A DNA stretch of 5,212 nucleotides, taken from Candidatus Gracilibacteria bacterium CG2_30_37_12. Lineage in GTDB: Bacteria > Patescibacteriota > Gracilibacteria > BD1-5 > UBA2023. Under the pieces are notes generated by a model. The model was not told where the DNA came from. It saw only the letters and a program-made list of their open reading frames with translations, and ran no database searches. The stretch covers positions 1-5,212 of the forward strand of contig MNYO01000131.1 in assembly GCA_001873165.1 (NCBI GenBank), read 5' to 3'. Shown here piece after piece: positions 1-5,212 of this stretch. Numbering within the stretch: the stretch's first letter is position 1; each line of letters starts with the position of its first letter. The position numbers were made by a program, and so were the translations under genes.

Positions 1-1
1 T

Positions 2-25
2 CCCCGTAGCAAGCTAACGGGGTAT
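2..25. repeat. GC-rich hairpin repeat, copy 1
   Basis: An imperfect inverted repeat. CCCCG (2-6) pairs with CGGGG (18-22), and inside it TAG (7-9) pairs with CTA (14-16) around a CAAG-type loop, with one unpaired A at 17. The element ends in GGGGTAT. A related element lies about 100 bp downstream and shares the GCAAGC centre and the CGGGGTAT end. No T-run follows on either strand, so it does not look like an intrinsic terminator. It may be a copy of a dispersed intergenic palindrome, but family membership cannot be judged from two copies. It touches the window edge and could extend beyond it. Confidence 0.55.
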
Positions 26-100
26 TACGCGAATTTCTCGCTACACTACGCTTGACGACCGGTAATTTCTAAAAAGTAGTTAGAGTAGGAAGAGTGGAAT

Positions 101-124
101 CCCACGCCGCAAGCAGCGGGGTAT
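101..124. repeat. GC-rich hairpin repeat, copy 2 (degenerate)
   Basis: This element resembles the hairpin at 2-25: GCAAGC is at 109-114 and CGGGGTAT at 117-124, with one base fewer between the two blocks. CCC (101-103) and CGC (105-107) can pair with GCGGGG (116-121) if A104 bulges out. It lies about 30 bp beyond the stop codon of the minus-strand AI-2E-family gene, so it would form in that gene's 3' transcript. On that strand the bases after the hairpin (ATTCCACTC) contain no U-tract. It could stabilise the RNA end or be a mobile palindromic repeat. The stretch 26-100 holds no gene or RNA that I recognise. Confidence 0.5.
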
Positions 125-155
125 AAGAATTTAATTAAAATATGCTTTCTTCTTT

Positions 156-1376
156 TTATTTCCCCCCTCTTTTTCCTGAACGACTGAGTCGTATATCTTG
201 AGAAATGGCTTCTTTAGTTTCATCTTTTGTCTCATGAAAGAGATGAGAGGCATGAGAAATTTTCGTAATGAAACGATCAAAATCCTTGAGAACATCCACG
301 AGAATATAAAAAAGAGGTACTCCGATCAGAAGTCCAACAAATCCAAAAATATGCTCAGAAACAAGGAGGATGAGGAAAGTAAGAAACACAGGAAGTTCCA
401 TATATGCAGAAACTATTTTTGGATTCAAATAGTATGCTTCTACCGCATGTATAAATGCTGCCATACCGATGATTGCCATAATCACATTTACACCACCATA
501 ATTATAACCAATAATCAGAATAGGAATGGCCGAGAGAAAAGTTCCAAGAATAGGAACAAATCCGAAAATAAATACAATCACTCCGAGTGTAATAATATAT
601 GGAAAAGTTTCTACCCCATGAAAGAAGCTAATAATAAGTAGCCCAATGATAGTCAAAATGGCATTTACCAGAGCAATGATTGCTTGTGCTTTGAAAATCA
701 GTCCAAATCCCTTTGTAATCTTACCAAAGATAACAATATATTCTTCGTAGAGAAATGAAAAATTCCCACCTTTCATCGTCTCAAGATAATGAGTAATTTT
801 CTTTCTATCTATCAGAAATACGTAACTCAGAATTAAGGCGATAAAAAACTTGGTGAGGAAAATACCAATATTCTTGATATTCTCAAACATTCCCCGGACA
901 ATCTCCTGAACCGATCATGGATTAAAAACACTATTCAAAGCTTTGTTGATACCTAGATCCATATGAAGTGTACCTTCTAAATGAGATATAGCTGTCTGTA
1001 ATTGATTGGTGATGGCAGGTGCATCATGTATGAGTCCTTTTCATTCTTCCAACATATGAGGAATAAGCGTATAAAAAAGGGAAAATATCACAACGATAAA
1101 AGTAATATATACGAGGGTAATAACTATCGGGAGCGAAGCTCCTGTACGGAAGAATTTTCGCACCAGTCTATGAGACATATGATCACTCAACTGCATCATT
1201 TTCATACTAATAACTTTTGCAACATCGAGAAAAAGGTAGGAAAAAAGGAAAGCAATAAGGAAAACTGCAAGAAAAGATTCTAGAAAATAAATCCCTATCA
1301 GTAGAAGAATGATAGCAAAAAGCTTTTGAAAAAAGAAACGATTGAGAATAAGTTTAAAGAGAAAAGGAAGCTTCAT
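156..1376 (-). CDS. AI-2E/PerM-family transporter (code 25, two UGA-Gly)
   Basis: A 406-residue integral membrane protein of the AI-2E transporter family (COG0628, PerM-like). Members export small molecules or ions; the substrate is unknown here and the family name should not be read as proof of autoinducer transport. The visible layout is two N-terminal hydrophobic segments (about 15-50), one at 83-109, a polar stretch (110-165), then further segments at about 170-190, 226-252, 258-292 and 328-365. Family landmarks are the FVPILGTFLSAIP stretch at 273-285, NPKIV at 318-322 and GFVGLLIGVPL at 345-355. A charged tail with many Lys and Glu follows. TGA codons at 1041-1043 (residue 112) and 915-917 (residue 154) must be sense codons; both fall in the poorly conserved polar stretch. 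The stop is TAA. The ATG at 1374-1376 is fixed by an in-frame TAA at 1389-1391. No Shine-Dalgarno is visible. The gene lies 100 bp downstream of dnaX on the same strand. Confidence 0.9.
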
Positions 1377-1405
1377 GAGAACAAAGGATTAAGAATGTGA
1401 AATGT

Positions 1406-1434
1406 ATTATATTATTTCTTCAAAGGAAATAGTC
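1406..1434 (-). promoter_or_regulatory. Possible promoter for the AI-2E-family gene
   Basis: On the minus strand a perfect TATAAT (-10, plus positions 1406-1411) lies about 30 bp upstream of the ATG. At 17-bp spacing the -35 position reads GACTAT, a poor match to TTGACA. In AT-rich DNA a TATAAT is easily found by chance, so this is tentative. A weak 6-bp hairpin (AAGGAA 1423-1428, TTCCTT 1435-1440) overlaps the -35 region. It lacks a U-run, so the 100-bp gap does not clearly end dnaX transcription, and read-through from dnaX is possible. Confidence 0.25.
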
Positions 1435-1476
1435 TTCCTTATGTTTCTTATATAAATAGAAATAGCAAATGAATTT

Positions 1477-2961
1477 CTAAAATATATCCATAGCATGATC
1501 TACAAGCGATACTTCTGGTTTTTTCATCTGTCTGCCTGTTCCTCATTTACGGATATCGATCTGGTACCCGACTCAAAAAAGCGTATCCAATGTTTCCTGA
1601 AGAAAGAGACGAACATCGGCAGTATCGAGTTTCTTGAAATTAAAATCACTATCTGGATGAATGACGATAATATTATCATCTTCACTATAGGTGGCTACTC
1701 GGAGTCAAAGCCCCACAAAGGAACGTTTCGGAACCGTACGAATATGTTCGACAAATCTACTAAAATCAAAAGTTGTCGCTGTATTTTCTAGTACAGCATT
1801 TACCGATGATTTGGATGATAAATTATTGCTTGGTGCAACATTTTCTGATACTTTCACTTCCGAAGTAACCTGTTTTTCTATTGTTTTCAAAAGTGCTGGC
1901 GAAGCTTTATTTTCTTTCTTTTCAGATGTACTCGTTTCCTGAGAAATCACAGGATAATTCGCAATGCATCGGAAAGTACTTGTTTCTAAGAGGAGAAATG
2001 GGTCAGGTGAAAATTTGAGTCGTCCATAGATTCCTTCAAATGTCTCAAAGAGTTTTGTATATTCTCCAAAATCAGGCTTCTTTAAAGATTCTTTCATACG
2101 ATCTCGAAGGAAAAAGAGGAGTTGCTCCAAGAAGAGTCGTACATCCAAACTTTTTTCACGCAGGAAAGTAAGATGTTTCAGGGTTTTTTCACTCTCTTTT
2201 GCAATCAGAGCCTCTATGAAATCTGAAAGAAAATCATCTCCGATGAGTTCCAGATTTTCTTCGATGTATTTGCGTTTCAAGACACCTCCAACGCTATACT
2301 GTTCAAAGAGTGTAATAGCATCTCGTAAACCTCATTTTGCGAGTCGAGCAATAAGTTCCAGAGCAGATTCTTCCACTTGAATCTGCTCTTCATGGGCAAT
2401 GAAATACAGTCGTTCAATAATATCTTCGTTTTTGATTCGTTTAAAATCGTAGCGCTGAGAACGAGAGATAATCGTATCGGGAATCTTATGAATTTCTGTC
2501 GTCGCGAGAATAAATTTCACGTGTTTTGGTGGTTCTTCCAAAGTTTTCAGAAGTGCATTAAAAGCTCCTTTTGAAAGCATATGGACCTCGTCGATAATAT
2601 ACACTTTATAGGGTGCTTGTGTTGGTTGGAACTGTGCACGCTCGATCATATCTCGAATATTATCGACTCCCGTATTGGAAGCAGCATCGATTTCGATGAT
2701 ATCCAGGAGGCTTCCATTTTCTGCATCCCGACAATTTTGACATTCTCCACACGGATTTCCATCAGCCGTCAGAGAGAGACAATTTACTCATTTCGCGAGA
2801 ATACGCGCCACGGTCGTTTTCCCCGTTCCACGGGATCCATGGAAAAGATACGCTCCAACCGTACGATTTTGCACGAGTGCATTTTGTAAAACTTCCCGAA
2901 CAAAACCTTGTCCGAAAAGAGAATGAAAATCTTTGGGTCGATATTTTTGATAAAGTGCCAT
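1477..2961 (-). CDS. dnaX: DNA polymerase III gamma/tau subunit DnaX (code 25, five UGA-Gly)
   Basis: A 494-residue AAA+ ATPase motor of the clamp loader, which loads the sliding clamp on primed DNA and couples it to the replicative polymerase. The N-terminus ([12 protein letters not shown]) is typical of the family. Walker A is GSRGTGKT (42-49). Four zinc-ligand cysteines are at 61, 71, 74 and 77. Walker B is YIIDEVHML (DE at 124-125), sensor 1 is LATT (152-155), and the arginine finger is in SRS (166-168), where SRC is usual. The KGGLRDAI stretch follows from about 209, then the helical collar domain (about 230-360) and a variable tail. TGA encodes residues 58, 210, 419, 463 and 473. G58 falls in AKGVNC (E. 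coli AKGLNC) and G210 matches the Gly of E. coli EGSLRDA. The stop is TAG at 1477-1479. The tail is short compared with E. coli tau (643 residues). I found no A-AAA-AAG slippery site for making a gamma form. No Shine-Dalgarno is visible. Confidence 0.97.
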
Positions 2962-2994
2962 TGAGAGATGAAGAAGTGAAAATAAATATATGCG

Positions 2995-3010
2995 CAGTAT
3001 ACGGATACTG
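2995..3010. promoter_or_regulatory. Inverted repeat over the dnaX -10 region
   Basis: CAGTAT-ACGG-ATACTG is a perfect inverted repeat with 6-bp arms and a 4-bp centre, in the divergent dnaX/diguanylate cyclase intergenic region. It covers the candidate dnaX -10 (minus-strand TATACT, plus 2996-3001), where a repressor would block transcription. The arms are short enough to arise by chance, and no regulator gene is next to it, so the operator role is an inference. Confidence 0.3.
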
Positions 3011-3022
3011 AATGAAAAACAA
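2996..3022 (-). promoter_or_regulatory. Candidate dnaX promoter
   Basis: Minus-strand TATACT (plus 2996-3001) matches the -10 consensus at five of six positions and lies about 35 bp upstream of the dnaX ATG. The best -35-like hexamer is TTGTTT (plus 3017-3022) at a short 15-bp spacing. The spacing and the weak -35 keep the call tentative. Confidence 0.35.
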
Positions 3023-3053
3023 AATTTAACGACTCAGTTTTTTTATAACATCC

Positions 3054-3081
3054 TTGCTTTTTAAGAAGAAATCATTATATA
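3054..3081 (+). promoter_or_regulatory. Candidate promoter for the diguanylate cyclase gene
   Basis: TTGCTT (3054-3059) and TATATA (3076-3081) are separated by 16 bp, a reasonable sigma-70-type arrangement. Transcription would start near 3088 and leave a leader of about 40 nt before the ATG at 3129. The leader contains no clear Shine-Dalgarno; its pyrimidine-rich part (TCTCTCCTTCTCC, 3104-3116) is the opposite of a purine-rich site. The 167-bp region between the two divergent start codons holds this promoter, the candidate dnaX promoter and the 2995-3010 inverted repeat, and nothing else I can support. Confidence 0.4.
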
Positions 3082-3128
3082 TGGTTTATATTTGAATAAA
3101 TTATCTCTCCTTCTCCTAAAAAACCTGA

Positions 3129-4934
3129 ATGAAAAATCCTCTTTCTACTACCTTTCTCGCGACAAGTATCACGCTATGAAATGCGGCAGTTGTAACTACA
3201 TTCCTGGATGATATAGCGATTTCAAATGATACAGCATCTGTGCCTCATACATTAGTTGTGACGCAAGATAAGACAGCAAATGCACTCTCTATCCCAAAAA
3301 ACTGAGATAAGGTTCATGTAGAAGAAGAAAAATGATTTTCTAAAACAATTGAAACGACCCACAATCAAATAATAAATTTTCTACAAATCAATCCATGGGC
3401 AGATACACCTGAGGAGGATAGAAAAAAAATAAAAGCAATTATCCTGAAAGAAACAGGACATGTTCTTACGAATGAGGAAGCAGAAAAATATACAGAGATT
3501 CTTCAGGATACAAAAGTCCGTGAAGAATTATATAGTAAATTTAAAAATGATGATATATGGAAAATCGGAAGTTTATTTTTTGTGCTTCTCTTGTCACTTG
3601 CTTATGCAAATGCCTACAAACAACAGATTGTAGACCAATTAAAAAAATGATTACCCATTAAAACTATCAGCTTTATAACATTTGGTTCCATTAGTGGCAT
3701 GATGGCCTATATCAATGGAATGATTCCAGGATCAGCCGTATACCTTGTTTCATTTAGTCTTGCTTCTCTCAGTGTAGGAATTCATAAGTATAATGAAAAA
3801 CATGGACTCCTGCGAGAAAATGAGATACTGAAAGAATTTGCAAAAATAGCTCCATATCCGATTGTCCAATATACAAAAGATGGATATCCCACCATATGGA
3901 ACCCAAATATGGAAGAGGAAACGGGTTATTCTCATGAAACAATTATTGCTCATTATGAAGAAATGAAAGAAATATCACCACGGGAAGAGTGTAAATACAT
4001 CATTATGCGATTTCTATATAAAGGGAAAAATCTCGAAAAAGTGGAAGAATATATAAAAATATTAAAAACAGGAAAGGGATATGAAAATATTGCTTTTACT
4101 ATGGATACAAAATACGGTGAAAAAACTTTTCTCTGGTCTGCATTGCCTGATAAAATTGGGGGTGATACGCGTACTGCTCGACATCTTACAAATATGCAAG
4201 AGATAGAAAGAGAATTAAAGAATACAAGAGAATTATTGAGAACATCATTAAGGATAGATGTACTTACAAAAGCCTGCACAAGATATGCTCTCGATGAGGA
4301 TATGACCAAATTGATAACAAGAAATAACAGAGATAGTGATACTGAAAATACAATGATGTTTTTTCTAGATATCGATGATTTTAAAGGAGTTAATGACAGA
4401 TATGGTCATGAAATTGGGGATAACATTCTCAAAAAATTTGTCAAGCATATCAGAAATAATATACGCGAAGGAGATGAGATATATCGATATGGATGAGATG
4501 AATTTTTATTATTTATGAAGGGGGATAATATTGTCGAGATTTCTAAAAAGGTCGATAAAATGCGGCATGATTTCTATGAACTTGAACAAGTAGGTACGAG
4601 TTGGTGATCAGTAGTTTACAACCAGCAAAAGATAATCAATACCGTTCATGACCCCAAGAAAGTCATCAAGGTATTAAAAAAAGAAGCCGATCGATATATG
4701 TATGCAGTAAAATATTATAGAGTGATAAAGGATGATCTCATTGAAAAGGGGAAAATACAAGAAAATCAAAAAGTAAAAAATGGACTTGCGGTACCCGAGT
4801 ATGATAAACAATGAGAACTTACAGGAGTACAAGTATTCTCTGAATTTATAACATTCTTTATGACATTAGAAGAACTTCAAAAGATTGAACAAATGCTAAA
4901 AGCTGACCCCTCTCTTACAAGGAGAATCTTATAA
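3129..4934 (+). CDS. Membrane-anchored PAS-GGDEF diguanylate cyclase (code 25, seven UGA-Gly)
   Basis: A 601-residue predicted diguanylate cyclase, making c-di-GMP from two GTP. In order: a hydrophobic N-terminus (about 4-26; signal or anchor), a polar, probably extracytoplasmic stretch (27-142), membrane segments at about 146-163, 177-196 and 199-218, a PAS-like domain (about 232-350, with GYPTIWNPNMEEETGY at 252-267), a helical linker (354-375) and a GGDEF domain (376 to about 530). The catalytic core is LDIDDFKGVND (413-423), GHEIGD (426-431) and RYGGDEF (453-459). RxxD (R446, D449), exactly five residues before GGDEF, is a complete inhibitory I-site. About 70 further residues match nothing I know. 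TGA encodes residues 17, 59, 69, 174, 456, 493 and 562; G456 is the second Gly of GGDEF and G493 the conserved Gly of the SxG strand. The ATG is the first start after an in-frame TAA at 3117-3119. The stop is TAA. The PAS ligand is unknown. Confidence 0.95.
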
Positions 4935-4964
4935 TATAAAAAGTGCCGAAAGGCACTTTTTATA
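4935..4964 (+). terminator. Rho-independent terminator after the diguanylate cyclase gene
   Basis: A perfect 13-bp stem (4935-4947 with 4952-4964) is closed by a GAAA tetraloop (4948-4951). Its GC core is GTGCC/GGCAC, and the 3' arm supplies a run of five Ts (4957-4961). It starts on the base after the TAA stop codon. The 5' arm carries a matching A-run, so the structure could also work on the minus strand. Confidence 0.9.
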
Positions 4965-5212
4965 TAGAGGGGAATTTATGGGTAAATAGAAAAAAATGTA
5001 GGCTATAAATTGTTTCTTTTGTATATCCAAAGTGTTAAAAATGAACGAAGTCTTGTACTATTTAATCACTTGTGTTCGTTGACTCATTCGGTGGTTAAAA
5101 CTCAGAAATATCACTCTAATTTATTCGTGTTTCGTTCGATGCTTGAATTGTTATGGATAGCTGATTGAAACATGTAAGGCAGGGCGTTTCGTATGTGTCT
5201 ATGAGCCTTTCG
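4965..5212. other. Intergenic stretch without a supported gene
   Basis: These 248 bp after the terminator contain no reading frame I can support, even with TGA as glycine, and no tRNA or other RNA that I recognise. Visible structure is limited to a weak hairpin, AATG-AACGAA (5040-5049) against TTCGTT-CATT (5075-5088) with GACT unpaired, and three TTCG-containing blocks starting at 5075, 5131 and 5188. The region may lead into a gene beyond the window edge. Confidence 0.5.

Noticed and set aside
198..641. Plus-strand open frame opposite the AI-2E-family gene
   Set aside because: Lys/Asn-rich shadow of the real minus-strand gene with no domain and no stand-alone support.
1423..1440. Terminator between dnaX and the AI-2E-family gene
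   Set aside because: The AAGGAA/TTCCTT hairpin has only 6 mostly weak pairs and no T-run on the minus strand.
2762..3022. Minus-strand open frame overlapping the start of dnaX
   Set aside because: It is in another frame from dnaX over the same bases, and its product resembles no family; the dnaX frame encodes Walker A and the zinc module here.
2332..4607. UGA reassigned to tryptophan (code 4)
   Set aside because: The positions fall on conserved glycines (GGDEF, AKGxNC, xGxLRDA, the SxG strand). Trp would destroy these motifs.
156..4934. Three pseudogenes broken by nonsense mutations or sequencing errors
   Set aside because: Every interruption is TGA, never TAA or TAG, there are no frameshifts, and conserved motifs run straight through the TGAs. 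Decay would give mixed stops and indels.
5041..5160. 39-residue plus-strand frame (ATG at 5041, TAG at 5158, one TGA)
   Set aside because: Short, unrecognised product without a Shine-Dalgarno or clear promoter; length is within chance once TGA is a sense codon.
5003..5173. Roughly 56-residue minus-strand frame with four TGAs
   Set aside because: All of its glycines would be TGA and none GGN, whereas about one in six is TGA in the real genes. That looks like a chance open frame.
4965..5212. tRNA gene or CRISPR array
   Set aside because: CGTTCGATG near 5133 recalls a T-loop, but no T-stem, acceptor or anticodon arms can be drawn. There are no direct repeats with regular spacers of CRISPR type.

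Overview
This AT-rich window comes from a bacterium that reads UGA as glycine (genetic code 25), which points to Gracilibacteria (BD1-5/GN02) or Absconditabacteria (SR1) of the candidate phyla radiation. Under the standard code it looks like broken open frames. With TGA read as glycine these become three full-length genes containing 14 in-frame TGA codons and ending at TAA, TAG and TAA. At least four of the TGAs lie where the protein family requires glycine: the second Gly of GGDEF and the Gly of the 'S-x-G' strand in a diguanylate cyclase, and the Gly of 'AKGxNC' and of 'xGxLRDA' in DnaX. By hand count the three proteins have about 89 glycines, 14 from TGA and the rest from GGN, so TGA is a routine sense codon here.

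Layout. Bases 1-155 hold no supported gene but carry two related GC-rich hairpins. A minus-strand AI-2E/PerM-family membrane protein fills 156-1376. A 100-bp gap follows, then minus-strand dnaX (1477-2961), encoding the clamp-loader subunit of DNA polymerase III. A 167-bp divergent intergenic region (2962-3128) carries candidate promoters in both directions and a small inverted repeat. A plus-strand membrane-anchored PAS-GGDEF protein (3129-4934) is a predicted diguanylate cyclase with an intact catalytic motif and inhibitory site. A strong intrinsic terminator (4935-4964) follows its stop codon directly. Bases 4965-5212 have no gene I can support.

Function. dnaX and the AI-2E-family gene share a strand and have no clear terminator between them, so they may be co-transcribed. 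The cyclase is a separate, divergent unit. I see no biochemical link between replication and c-di-GMP signalling; the shared feature is that both need UGA decoded as glycine at conserved sites. None of the three starts has a recognisable Shine-Dalgarno sequence.
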